DNA of 17,810 nucleotides from JAKLIN01 sp049288015 (GTDB taxonomy: Archaea; Nanobdellota; Nanobdellia; Pacearchaeales; GW2011-AR1): NCBI GenBank assembly GCA_049288015.1, contig JBAQGX010000006.1:1-17810 (forward strand). Reading direction: 5' to 3'. Shown here in pieces: positions 1 through 7,482 of the stretch. The notes beneath the pieces are model-generated. The model was given only the letters and a program-made list of their open reading frames with translations. It did not search any database and was not told the origin of the DNA. A program made the position numbers and the translations under genes. Position 1 is the stretch's first letter; each line of letters begins with the position of its first letter.

Positions 1-360
1 AACTGGTCAACTTTCTTTAACAATTACACTAATGTAAATTTTAACCAGTCAAACTTTTCTTCTCTTTATAGCAATTATTCAACTTATCTTTATGCAAATG
101 CAAGTCACTTGATTAACGGAACGACAAATCAGTATAATCTTACACTAAACCAAGAAAATGTTCAAGGTAATGTTAATGATACAAAAAATCTTACCTTATT
201 TGCAAGTGCAAATGGAACAAGTTATATTCAATTTCAAAATAGGACTGCTTCGGCATTAGTCGCCTGTTCTGCTACAACAAATGCAACTCTTGCTGCTAAT
301 AATACAGGATTATGGTGGTGCGGAGGAACTGGAGTATGGACAAGAATAGGAGCATTGTAA
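1..360 (+). CDS. Secreted fibre-like protein, 3' end only (5' truncated by window)
   Basis: The reading frame is open from base 1 to the TAA at 358-360, so this is the last 119 residues of a longer protein; the internal TTG at 109 is not a credible start. The visible part is rich in Asn, Thr, Ser and Tyr, has many NxS/T sequons (archaeal N-glycosylation sites), and ends in a compact Trp/Cys-rich tail (LWWCGGTGVWTRIGAL). The first residues (NNYTNVNFNQS) match residues 198-208 of the protein starting at 16597, so the two are paralogous surface fibre-like proteins. The next gene begins 1 nt after the stop, suggesting co-transcription with the membrane-anchored proteins downstream. The role is inferred to be cell-surface adhesion or coat; no catalytic motif is seen. 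Confidence 0.75.
   Translation, partial: NWSTFFNNYTNVNFNQSNFSSLYSNYSTYLYANASHLINGTTNQYNLTLNQENVQGNVNDTKNLTLFASANGTSYIQFQNRTASALVACSATTNATLAANNTGLWWCGGTGVWTRIGAL
16..47 (+). repeat. Copy A of a 32-bp imperfect repeat shared by the two fibre-like genes
   Basis: Bases 16-47 match bases 17182-17213 at 30 of 32 positions, in the same reading frame of both fibre-like genes (encoding FNNYTNVNFNQ). Synonymous differences sit inside the block, so this looks like recent duplication or gene conversion between paralogs rather than an independent mobile repeat. Confidence 0.7.
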
Positions 361-361
361 A

Positions 362-1444
362 ATGAAAAATAAAAAAAAATTTAAAATCATACTGGGAATA
401 ATTTTTGGATTAATTGCATTTATTATTCTAGCTACAAGTTTAATTCTTGCAGACAATGAACTAACCGTGTTTTCAGGAGGAGATAATCAAACTGCAATTG
501 GAATCTTTGGGGATGCCCAATTGTATTCTACGGGGTTATCAGCTCCAATGCAAACATACCAAAGTTCCAACCAATCCAATCAGTCTAATCAAACAATAAT
601 AATTGTAAATAATGTGGGATCAGGAGGAGGCGGGGGAACAACTACAGTTACAGTTCCAACAAATGTTCCAATACCTTTCACGTTAAGCACAAATAATATC
701 AAAACAGATATAAAACAAGGACAAGTATCCTCAGAAAATGTTACAGTAACAAATATCGGACAACAAGTAATAAACGTAAGCATAACAAACCAGATTGGAA
801 ATCTTGTAAGACTAAGTGATAATTATATAAGCTTAAATCCAGGACAATCTCAAGTTGTCACAATAGATTTTATAGCAAGTCCAGACACTACCCCTAACTT
901 GTACATTGGTTCAATAATTTTTCAGTCTGGAAACTCTTCTCAGCAACTTTCTGCAGCAATTGAAGTAGACTCAGCAAATCCATTGCTAGATGTAGCAATA
1001 AATCTTCCATCTCAATATAACAAGGTCTCCCCAGGAGACACAATATTAGCAGGAATAACATTGTACAACTTAGGTTCTTCCTATGGAGATGTCTCCATGG
1101 AGTATTTTATAGAAACTCAAAATGGAACAATAATCTCAAATCAGACAGACACTGTTGCAATTCAAACCCAAGCCAGTTTCATTAAAAGCCTCCAAATTCC
1201 GAATAATGCTCCTCTTGGAAATTATTTCCTTTATGTAAGAGCAACTTATAACGGAAAATTAGCAAGTGCATCCACGGGATTTCAGATTGTAAGTACTTCC
1301 CAAAATGAAAAGGTATATATAATAATTATAATAATATTAGGTATATTAGCTATTGGAACAATCATATTCATATTGGCTTATAGAATGAAAAAGCATTATA
1401 AGAAAGTAAAAAGAGTTGGAATGGAGGATTTATTATTCAGATAA
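362..1444 (+). CDS. Membrane-anchored surface protein with two Ig-like domains
   Basis: A 360-residue protein starting at an ATG 1 nt after the preceding stop. It has a basic N-terminus followed by a hydrophobic segment (about residues 7-31), a Ser/Gln/Asn-rich stretch, a glycine-run linker (about 88-95), and two beta-rich domains. The domains cover roughly 105-203 (containing NVTVTNIGQQVINVSI) and 205-310 (containing GITLYNLGSSYGDVS). The layout resembles CARDB/NEW3-type Ig folds in archaeal S-layer-associated proteins. A second hydrophobic segment (about 319-342, with six consecutive Ile) and a basic tail ending MEDLLFR follow. I infer an extracellular domain held by C-terminal and perhaps N-terminal anchors, with the basic tail in the cytoplasm. 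NxS/T sequons support an external location. No enzyme motif is seen. Confidence 0.8.
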   Translation: MKNKKKFKIILGIIFGLIAFIILATSLILADNELTVFSGGDNQTAIGIFGDAQLYSTGLSAPMQTYQSSNQSNQSNQTIIIVNNVGSGGGGGTTTVTVPTNVPIPFTLSTNNIKTDIKQGQVSSENVTVTNIGQQVINVSITNQIGNLVRLSDNYISLNPGQSQVVTIDFIASPDTTPNLYIGSIIFQSGNSSQQLSAAIEVDSANPLLDVAINLPSQYNKVSPGDTILAGITLYNLGSSYGDVSMEYFIETQNGTIISNQTDTVAIQTQASFIKSLQIPNNAPLGNYFLYVRATYNGKLASASTGFQIVSTSQNEKVYIIIIIILGILAIGTIIFILAYRMKKHYKKVKRVGMEDLLFR

Positions 1445-1445
1445 A

Positions 1446-1952
1446 ATGTTTGATTGGACTTTAGTTGTACTAACAATTTTTGCAATGATAATTGATATGA
1501 TTGCAATTGTCTTCTTATTTTGGATTTTATCACGAACAAAAGGAAAGCTTAAATTCTCTTTTGTCTTCTTAGTAATAGCACTGTTCATTCTGCTGATAAG
1601 AAGCAGCCTTAACTTCACAATATTCCAGTCTAATTACATAGATAATTCATTGGTTCTGGGAATTGCATTCTTCCTTCTCCTTGCAACTATCAGTTATTTC
1701 AGAAGTATACATGAGGTGACAGATGTTAAAATTGATGAATACAGAAAGGAGGAGCATCTTCGCCCACAGAACAGAAAATTTGAAAAAAGAGATATAATCC
1801 AAAATTATCACAGACCTAAAATAGAACAGCAAATTCGAACAGAACCCAAAAGGGCAGAAACAGTCTCACAATTAATAAAAGAATCAAAAAATCTTGAAAG
1901 AGAACCAAGAAGCATATACTCAAGAGAGAATCCAGATTATAGAAGATTCTAA
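1446..1952 (+). CDS. Three-TM membrane protein with charged cytoplasmic tail, unknown function
   Basis: I start it at ATG 1446, immediately after the upstream stop (1442-1444); an in-frame TTG at 1416 would add ten residues inside the previous gene and is less likely. The 168-residue product has three hydrophobic helices (about 4-27, 36-57 and 71-89). They are followed by an 80-residue hydrophilic tail rich in Arg, Glu and Lys that is probably disordered or coiled. A GGAGG at 1424-1428 lies 17 nt before the ATG, long for a Shine-Dalgarno spacing. Its tight coupling to the bitopic Ig-like surface protein suggests that the two work together at the membrane. I do not recognise a named family. 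Confidence 0.7.
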   Translation: MFDWTLVVLTIFAMIIDMIAIVFLFWILSRTKGKLKFSFVFLVIALFILLIRSSLNFTIFQSNYIDNSLVLGIAFFLLLATISYFRSIHEVTDVKIDEYRKEEHLRPQNRKFEKRDIIQNYHRPKIEQQIRTEPKRAETVSQLIKESKNLEREPRSIYSRENPDYRRF

Positions 1953-1990
1953 CCCAAAACCTTTTTTAATGAACTTTTTCTTAGAACTAA

Positions 1991-3175
1991 ATGGAAAACA
2001 TACCTTCTCTGAACATCGGAATTGTAGGTCATATAGACCACGGAAAAACAACCCTACTTAAAAAGCTCACAGGAAAGAACACAGATACACATTCTGAAGA
2101 GTTAAAAAGGGGAATCACAATAAAACTAGGATACGCAGACACTCTTATTTACAAGGATGGAGATGAATATAATACTCAAAAGAAAGGAAAGCCTGTGAGA
2201 TATATCAGTTTTATCGATGCTCCTGGACATGAAATGTTAATGGCAACTATGCTTTCGGGAGCTGCAATAATAGATGCTGCAATTTTAGTCATAGCTGCAA
2301 ACGAAGGGATAAAACCCCAAACGAGAGAGCACTTTATGGTTTTGCAGGCTAAAAAGATCAAAAACGTAATTGTTGTACAAAATAAAATTGATCTAATAAG
2401 CAAGGAAAAAGTTCTTGAAAATTACAAAGAAATAAAAAATTTCCTGAAAGGAAGCCTTGTTGAAAATGCCCCAATAATTCCTATATCATCACAGCAAGAG
2501 ATAAACCTCGACAAGCTTTTAGAAGAAATATGTAAACTTGAAATTCCAGAGAGAGATACGAAATCTAATCCAGTTTTCCTTGTTGCAAGAAGCTTTGATA
2601 TTAATAGACCAGGAACAGATATAAAAAATATAAAGGGGGGAGTTTTGGGAGGAATACTCAAGCAAGGAGAGTTAAAAATAGGAGATGAAATCGAAATCAA
2701 GCCTGGATTAAGTCTAAAAAAAGCAAACCAAAGAACATACCAAACTTTAACTACTAAAATTCTATCTCTGCATAAGGGGGATGAATCAATAAAAGAAGCT
2801 TTTCCAGGAGTAAGCATTGCAATTGAAACAAATCTTGACCCTTCACTTACAAAAGCAGATGCTCTTACAGGATGTCTTGTTTCAAAAAAAGGATTCTTAC
2901 CAGATATAACATACAATATAAAAATAAATTACTCCCTATTCAAAGAAGTACTGGGAATTGCAGAAAATCAAAAAATAGAACCGATAAAAACAAAAGAAAT
3001 GCTGATGCTAAGTACTAACACCACAATAACTGTAGGCATTGTAGAAAAAATCAAAGGAAATGAAATTGAATTCTCACTTAACATTCCAATAATAGCACTA
3101 AAGGGGAGCAATGTAGGATTAGCAAGAAATTTCAACGGCCACTGGAGACTTATTGGCTGGGGCGAAATTAATTAA
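1991..3175 (+). CDS. eif2g: Translation initiation factor aIF2, gamma subunit
   Basis: This GTPase core of the archaeal aIF2 heterotrimer delivers Met-tRNAi to the small ribosomal subunit. G motifs are intact: G1 GHIDHGKT (residues 13-20), switch I RGITIKLGYAD (40-50, the form diagnostic of e/aIF2-gamma), G3 DAPGH (76-80), G4 NKID (131-134) and a G5-like ISS (165-167). Two beta-barrel domains follow, with the family-typical VARSFDINRPGT at the start of domain II and a C-terminal GRA-like variant, NVGLARN. At 394 residues it is slightly short. The segment between switch I and G3, which in most archaea carries a four-cysteine zinc knuckle, has no cysteines here. The gene stands alone ahead of the nuclease gene. 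Confidence 0.97.
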   Translation: MENIPSLNIGIVGHIDHGKTTLLKKLTGKNTDTHSEELKRGITIKLGYADTLIYKDGDEYNTQKKGKPVRYISFIDAPGHEMLMATMLSGAAIIDAAILVIAANEGIKPQTREHFMVLQAKKIKNVIVVQNKIDLISKEKVLENYKEIKNFLKGSLVENAPIIPISSQQEINLDKLLEEICKLEIPERDTKSNPVFLVARSFDINRPGTDIKNIKGGVLGGILKQGELKIGDEIEIKPGLSLKKANQRTYQTLTTKILSLHKGDESIKEAFPGVSIAIETNLDPSLTKADALTGCLVSKKGFLPDITYNIKINYSLFKEVLGIAENQKIEPIKTKEMLMLSTNTTITVGIVEKIKGNEIEFSLNIPIIALKGSNVGLARNFNGHWRLIGWGEIN

Positions 3176-3183
3176 TTTTATAA
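3176..3183 (+). promoter_or_regulatory. TATA box for the RecB/Cas4-like nuclease gene
   Basis: TTTTATAA begins at the base after the aIF2-gamma stop codon and is centred 25.5 nt before the ATG at 3205, the archaeal TATA-to-start distance. This predicts a leaderless transcript for the nuclease gene, separate from aIF2-gamma. No ribosome binding site precedes the ATG, which fits. Confidence 0.6.
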
Positions 3184-3204
3184 CTATACTTAAATTGGAA
3201 AGTC

Positions 3205-4008
3205 ATGGAAAATGCAAAGGTTTATTCCCATTCTAGACTAAGCTCATTTGAGCAATGCAATCTTAAGTATAAATTCAGATACATAGATAACATAATACCA
3301 GAAATAGAAAAGACTATTGAAGCACATCTCGGAAGTATTGTCCATAAAACTCTTGAATGGCTTTATTCTGAAGTGAAAGAAAAAAGAATTCCAAGCCTTG
3401 ATGACTTCATTATGTATTTCTCAAAAAGTTGGATCGAAGAATACAAACCAGATTTAATAGAAAATCATGGCCAAGATGAAAAATATTATTTTAACAAAGG
3501 AGTTCAATATCTTTTAGACTATTATAATAGATACAAACCATTTGATGACAATACACTAGAAGTAGAAAAGGAAATATTTATTGATTTGGATGAGGAAGGA
3601 AAGTTCAGAATAAGAGGATTCATTGATAGACTGGCTTACAACTTGAAGACAGAAGAGTATGAGATTCATGATTACAAAACTTCAAATACAATGCCTAAAG
3701 AGGATAAAATTGAAAGCGACAGGCAGCTTGCATTATACTCTATCGCAGTAAAGGAAATGTTTGGTAAAGAAAAAGAAGTAAAATTGATCTGGCATTATTT
3801 ATTCTTTAACAAGAGAATTGAATCAAAGAGGACAAATGAACAATTAGATCAGTTAAAAAAAGAAACTCTTCAATTAATAAATAAGATTGAATCAACGACA
3901 GAATTCAAGCCAAATAAGTCATATCTATGCAATTGGTGTCCTTACAAGCCAATTTGCCCCGCATGGGCGTCCGACCTAAAATCTGAAAGACAGAAAAAAT
4001 TGTATTAA
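3205..4008 (+). CDS. RecB/Cas4-family PD-(D/E)XK nuclease with probable Fe-S cluster
   Basis: The 267-residue protein has the motif order of the RecB/AddB/Cas4 nuclease superfamily. These are an N-terminal YSHSRLSSFEQC (Cys18), GSIVHKTLE (His47), GFIDRL (Asp141), HDYKTS (Asp156-x-Lys158), RQLALY (Gln174), and a C-terminal CNWCPYKPIC (Cys242, Cys245, Cys251). Cys18 plus the three C-terminal cysteines form the usual four ligands of a 4Fe-4S cluster in Cas4/AddB-type enzymes. The expected activity is metal-dependent cleavage of single-stranded DNA ends, in repair or recombination. There is no CRISPR array, cas gene or helicase nearby, so a CRISPR adaptation role is not supported. The gene ends 3 nt from a convergent gene. 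Confidence 0.88.
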   Translation: MENAKVYSHSRLSSFEQCNLKYKFRYIDNIIPEIEKTIEAHLGSIVHKTLEWLYSEVKEKRIPSLDDFIMYFSKSWIEEYKPDLIENHGQDEKYYFNKGVQYLLDYYNRYKPFDDNTLEVEKEIFIDLDEEGKFRIRGFIDRLAYNLKTEEYEIHDYKTSNTMPKEDKIESDRQLALYSIAVKEMFGKEKEVKLIWHYLFFNKRIESKRTNEQLDQLKKETLQLINKIESTTEFKPNKSYLCNWCPYKPICPAWASDLKSERQKKLY

Positions 4009-4011
4009 AAA

Positions 4012-4608
4012 TTAATTTGCAATACAACCCCATTCATACCAGACTCGAGTATCACCGCTGGCCACAGACTGAAGAATGCCCACTCCGCCATACATATCTA
4101 TACGTGAATACCCGCTAGGACAAGAACAAAAACCACTTGTACCTGTACTAGGAGAACATAATGCGGGAGCAGTTGCAGAATAACAACTAGCCCAATTTAA
4201 AGCAGAACCAGCAATAGTATCATAGCTATTAGTCTTCCAACTATACTCCATAGTACACTGCCCATATATTGCTCCAGAAACAGAAGGATAAGCAGGTAGA
4301 GCAGAACATACCCACCCGGAAGCACTAGTATATTGCAAGTAGTTATTGCCAGAACAGTCTTGAGGACTAGATACCCCTGGAGTGGGAGCCTGAACACAAG
4401 TCCAACTTCCAGAGACCATCTCTAAAATATCCCCTGCCGTATTACACGTTTGAATTTGCGAAATAGGATGTCCTGGATTTGGAATCGTCGCAGAAGGCGC
4501 ATCTGCATAAACTGCAACCCCTGCTATAGCTAAAATTCCAATAACAATTAAAGTGTAAAGTAACCTATTATTGTAAACTCTTTTAGAATTTTTCTTGCCC
4601 TTTTTCAT
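4012..4608 (-). CDS. Cys-rich secreted or membrane-tethered protein, unknown function
   Basis: A 198-residue protein with a very basic N-terminus (KKGKKNSKR) and one hydrophobic helix (about residues 17-34) ending in AVYADA, consistent with a Sec signal or anchor. The exported part is Gly/Ser/Tyr-rich with about ten cysteines and few charges, suggesting disulfide bonding outside the cell. Two Cys-bracketed modules are visible: Cys55-x15-Cys71 and Cys85-x15-Cys101. Each has a Leu in the middle and a Trp two residues before the closing Cys (GSWTC, SGWVC). Similar C...W-x-C modules occur in phage- and adhesin-like surface proteins. The C-terminal half has no recognised motif. It converges on the nuclease gene and has its own upstream TATA element. 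Confidence 0.7.
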   Translation of the reverse strand: MKKGKKNSKRVYNNRLLYTLIVIGILAIAGVAVYADAPSATIPNPGHPISQIQTCNTAGDILEMVSGSWTCVQAPTPGVSSPQDCSGNNYLQYTSASGWVCSALPAYPSVSGAIYGQCTMEYSWKTNSYDTIAGSALNWASCYSATAPALCSPSTGTSGFCSCPSGYSRIDMYGGVGILQSVASGDTRVWYEWGCIAN

Positions 4609-4630
4609 AATAGTTAAAGTAATCTAATGT

Positions 4631-4640
4631 TTTTAAATAT
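4631..4640 (-). promoter_or_regulatory. TATA-like element for the Cys-rich secreted protein
   Basis: On the minus strand this reads ATATTTAAAA, centred about 27 nt before the ATG at 4608, in the gap after the gyrA stop. It predicts a leaderless message independent of the gyrase operon. Confidence 0.5.
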
Positions 4641-4646
4641 TTTCAA

Positions 4647-7184
4647 TTATTCTTCACCAATATCATTAAGATCATTAACTTTCACAATATCAGTAACATG
4701 ATCATCTTCTTGAAGTTTTACAATTCTCACACCTTGTGTTGCTCTTCCCATTACCCTTATGTTGTCTAAATTAGTTCTTATGACCATACCTTTTGCAGTT
4801 GTAATAATAATATTATCCTTATCATTTATAGAAACAGTATTAACAACATCTCCTGTCTTATCTGAAATTTTTAAATTAATAACTCCTTTTCCTCCTCTTG
4901 CTGTTTTTCTGTAATCTTCAACAGCAGTCCTCTTTCCATATCCTTTTTGCGTTATTGTCAAAACTTCTTTTGTTCTTAATATTTCCAAGCTGACAACTTC
5001 ATCATCTTTATCCATTCTAATTCCAGTAACTCCATAGCTTGTTCTTCCCATCGCACGAACATCATTGCTGTTAAATCTTATTGCCTGTCCTTTCTTTGTT
5101 GCTAATAATACTTCCTCCCCTGGTTTTATAATCTGAGCATCAATTAAAATATCAGAATTATCTTCCGGAAGATTGATTGCTCTTATTCCAGAAGCTCTTG
5201 GCTTTGAAAAGTTAGAAAGAGATGTTTTCTTGACAAATCCCTTTCTTGTAACAATGAACAGATTATCACTAAAATCACTGACTGCAATTATATTTGTTAT
5301 ATTCTCATCTTTCAGTCCAATTAAATTAACCAATGCTTTCCCCTTGCTGTATCTATCTGCTTCCGGAATCTCATAAGCTTTCAAGAACAAGACCCTTCCT
5401 TTTGAAGTAAAAAACATTAGATAATCATGAGTTGAACAACTTATTATTTGTTTTACAAAATCTCCTGTTGCAAGACCGCTCCCGGTAACTCCTTTTCCTC
5501 CTCTCTTCTGTTCTTTGTAAGTATTAATGTCCATTCTCTTGCAATATCCCTTTTCCGTAACATTAACTATAACATCTTTTTTCTGAACCAAATCTTTCTC
5601 AACAATCTCATTAATTCTCTTTACAACCACAGTCTTTCTATCATCACCATATTTTTCTTTCAATGACTTAACTTCTTTCACAATAATTTTCAAAACCTCT
5701 TTCATATCACCCAATATCTTTTCATATTCAGTAATATCTTTTCTTAGCTTATCATTTTCTTCTTTAAGCTTATCCTGCTCAAGTGCAGTCAACTGCCTTA
5801 ACTTGGTCTCCAAAATTGCTTCTGTTTGTCTCTTTGTAAAGTTAAATTTCTTGATTAAATTCTCTGCAGCCTCTTCTCTAGACTTCTTAATTATTGAAAT
5901 AACTTCATCAAGATTCTTCAAAGCAACTAAAAGCCCTTCCACAACTTCCAATCTCTCTTGCGCCTTCCTCAAATCATACTTTGTTCTTGAAACAATAATC
6001 TGTTTTCTGTAGCTAACGTACTCTTCTATAATCTGCTTTAAATTTAAAATTCTTGGTTGATTACCTACAAGAGCAAGAAAGTTGGCATTAAATGAATCTT
6101 GGAGTCTAGTATATTTATACAATGAATTATTAATATATTTAGCATTTGTTCCTTTCTTTAATTCTAAAACAATTCTGATTTTCTCCTTGGAAGATTCATC
6201 TCTAAGGTCTGAAATTCCTATAAGCTTTTTGTTCTGAATAAGGTTTGCAATTTGTTCAACAAGAGTAGATTTATTCAACATGTAAGGAATTTCTGTTATG
6301 ACAATTCTCTCTTTTCCCTTTGATTCTTCTGTTGTAACTTTTCCTCTTAAAATTAATTTTCCCTTTCCTCTTTTATATAAATCAACCATATCTCCTGAGA
6401 CAACTCCTCCCGTTGGGAAATCAGGACCGCTAACAATCTGGCAAAGTTCTTCAATAGAAATATTCTCATTTTTTGTATACTCAATAATTGCATCAGAAAT
6501 TTCAGAAAGATTATGTGGAGGAATATTTGTTGCCATTCCAACCGCAATTCCTGTAGCTCCGTTAATAATCAAATTAGGCAATCTTGCAGGAAGCAATTCC
6601 GGTTCTTTCAAAGAGTTATCAAAATTAGGGCTAAATTTAACAGTCTCCTTCTCCAAATCTTCAGTTATTTCATTGGAAATGGCAGAAAGCTTCGCTTCAG
6701 TATATCTCATTGCAGCAGGAGGATCATTATCAATGCTTCCAAAATTTCCCTGGCCAAAAACAAGAGGATACCTTAAGGAAAATTTCTGTGCCATTCTTAC
6801 TAAAGCTTCATAGACTGCAACATCTCCATGAGGATGGTACTTACCTAAAACATCTCCCACAATTCTTGCACACTTTTTAGTCTGCCTATTTGATTGCAAG
6901 TTTAAAAGATCCATTGAATAAAGAATTCTTCTCTGAACTGGCTTTAGTCCATCTTCTATAGAAGGAATTGCTCTAGAAACAATCACAGACATAGCATAAT
7001 CAAGATAAGCTTTCTTAACTTCCCCTGAGATCTCAGTATCTCGTATTCCTTTTTCTTCAATCAGTTTCTTCTGGCTTTCATTTGGCTCTTCATCTGGTTC
7101 AACAACTTCCTCATTGCTCTCTTCCTCTTCAAAATTATCTTCTTCATTCATTTTTTCATCTACATCTTCATCGTCTTCTTCCAT
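4647..7184 (-). CDS. gyrA: DNA gyrase subunit A
   Basis: An 845-residue DNA cleavage/religation and DNA-wrapping subunit of gyrase, which introduces negative supercoils using ATP hydrolysed by GyrB. After an acidic extension (residues 1-45) comes the winged-helix region with HPHGDVAVY (117-125) and the catalytic tyrosine Tyr161 in AAMRYTE. Next are the tower and coiled coil, then a six-bladed C-terminal pinwheel. The GyrA box QKRGGKG (559-565) marks true gyrase rather than topoisomerase IV; a second RGGKG lies at 763-767 in a later blade. At the quinolone-contact positions, E. coli Ser83 and Asp87 correspond to Val122 and Glu126. It is the last gene of the gyrB-Nudix-zinc ribbon-gyrA operon, starting right after the previous stop with a strong Shine-Dalgarno. 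Gyrase in archaea is regarded as acquired from bacteria. Confidence 0.97.
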   Translation of the reverse strand: MEEDDEDVDEKMNEEDNFEEEESNEEVVEPDEEPNESQKKLIEEKGIRDTEISGEVKKAYLDYAMSVIVSRAIPSIEDGLKPVQRRILYSMDLLNLQSNRQTKKCARIVGDVLGKYHPHGDVAVYEALVRMAQKFSLRYPLVFGQGNFGSIDNDPPAAMRYTEAKLSAISNEITEDLEKETVKFSPNFDNSLKEPELLPARLPNLIINGATGIAVGMATNIPPHNLSEISDAIIEYTKNENISIEELCQIVSGPDFPTGGVVSGDMVDLYKRGKGKLILRGKVTTEESKGKERIVITEIPYMLNKSTLVEQIANLIQNKKLIGISDLRDESSKEKIRIVLELKKGTNAKYINNSLYKYTRLQDSFNANFLALVGNQPRILNLKQIIEEYVSYRKQIIVSRTKYDLRKAQERLEVVEGLLVALKNLDEVISIIKKSREEAAENLIKKFNFTKRQTEAILETKLRQLTALEQDKLKEENDKLRKDITEYEKILGDMKEVLKIIVKEVKSLKEKYGDDRKTVVVKRINEIVEKDLVQKKDVIVNVTEKGYCKRMDINTYKEQKRGGKGVTGSGLATGDFVKQIISCSTHDYLMFFTSKGRVLFLKAYEIPEADRYSKGKALVNLIGLKDENITNIIAVSDFSDNLFIVTRKGFVKKTSLSNFSKPRASGIRAINLPEDNSDILIDAQIIKPGEEVLLATKKGQAIRFNSNDVRAMGRTSYGVTGIRMDKDDEVVSLEILRTKEVLTITQKGYGKRTAVEDYRKTARGGKGVINLKISDKTGDVVNTVSINDKDNIIITTAKGMVIRTNLDNIRVMGRATQGVRIVKLQEDDHVTDIVKVNDLNDIGEE

Positions 7185-7481
7185 TTAGCCTACCTCCTCT
7201 CCTTTATCATCTAAATATTTCATGAATTTTTCTTCATCAAGCTCTTCTTCTCTTACATTAGCTCCTTTCCAGCCACATTTCTTGCATTCCCATTCTCCTC
7301 TATTTTTTCCTTCTTCCTCTCCAAGAACAACTGAAACCTGATCACTTCCGCACTTGGGGCATCTTCTCAATTTAAATGTCTTGCCCTCTTTTTTCTTACT
7401 CTTTGTCCCATGAGTTTTTTCCCAATCTGTCTTAGAGTCATATCCTTCTTTTACCCAGTCGGGTGTTGCAAGTTTTCCCAT
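7185..7481 (-). CDS. Small zinc-ribbon protein in the gyrase operon
   Basis: A 98-residue protein with a basic N-terminal region, a treble-clef or ribbon-like zinc site made of CPKC (Cys41, Cys44) and CKKC (Cys66, Cys69), and an acidic C-terminal helix (about 78-98). The spacing CxxC-x21-CxxC and the trailing GWKG match zinc ribbons of the TFIIS/RPB9 or transposon-helper kind, but no activity can be assigned. Its stop codon abuts the gyrA start, and it begins 1 nt after the Nudix gene, so it is made from the same message as both gyrase subunits. A role in nucleic acid binding or transcription coupling is inference only. Confidence 0.8.
   Translation of the reverse strand: MGKLATPDWVKEGYDSKTDWEKTHGTKSKKKEGKTFKLRRCPKCGSDQVSVVLGEEEGKNRGEWECKKCGWKGANVREEELDEEKFMKYLDDKGEEVG
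7192..7197 (-). promoter_or_regulatory. Shine-Dalgarno site of gyrA
   Basis: GGAGGT lies 7 nt before the gyrA ATG and inside the end of the zinc-ribbon gene. It fixes the long acidic N-terminus as the likely real start and supports translation of gyrA as an internal operon gene. Confidence 0.75.
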
Positions 7482-7482
7482 T

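Noticed and set aside
588..660. Possible frameshift or simple-repeat expansion at the Gly-rich linker
   Set aside because: The frame continues cleanly through both Ig-like domains to the C-terminal anchor, so the glycine run is a normal linker.
2422..2916. 164-codon open frame on the - strand
   Set aside because: Antisense to aIF2-gamma, with composition typical of a reverse-complement shadow.
3205..4008. CRISPR adaptation Cas4
   Set aside because: No repeats, cas1/cas2 or other cas genes in the window; the fold alone does not imply CRISPR function.
4197..4397. 66-codon hydrophobic frame on the - strand
   Set aside because: Overlaps the secreted Cys-rich gene in another frame on the same strand; the Cys-rich frame has the signal peptide and the TATA box.
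6298..6813. 171-codon open frame on the + strand
   Set aside because: It lies fully antisense to the conserved GyrA core, has no recognisable motif and no promoter or ribosome site; it is a shadow of gyrA codon use.
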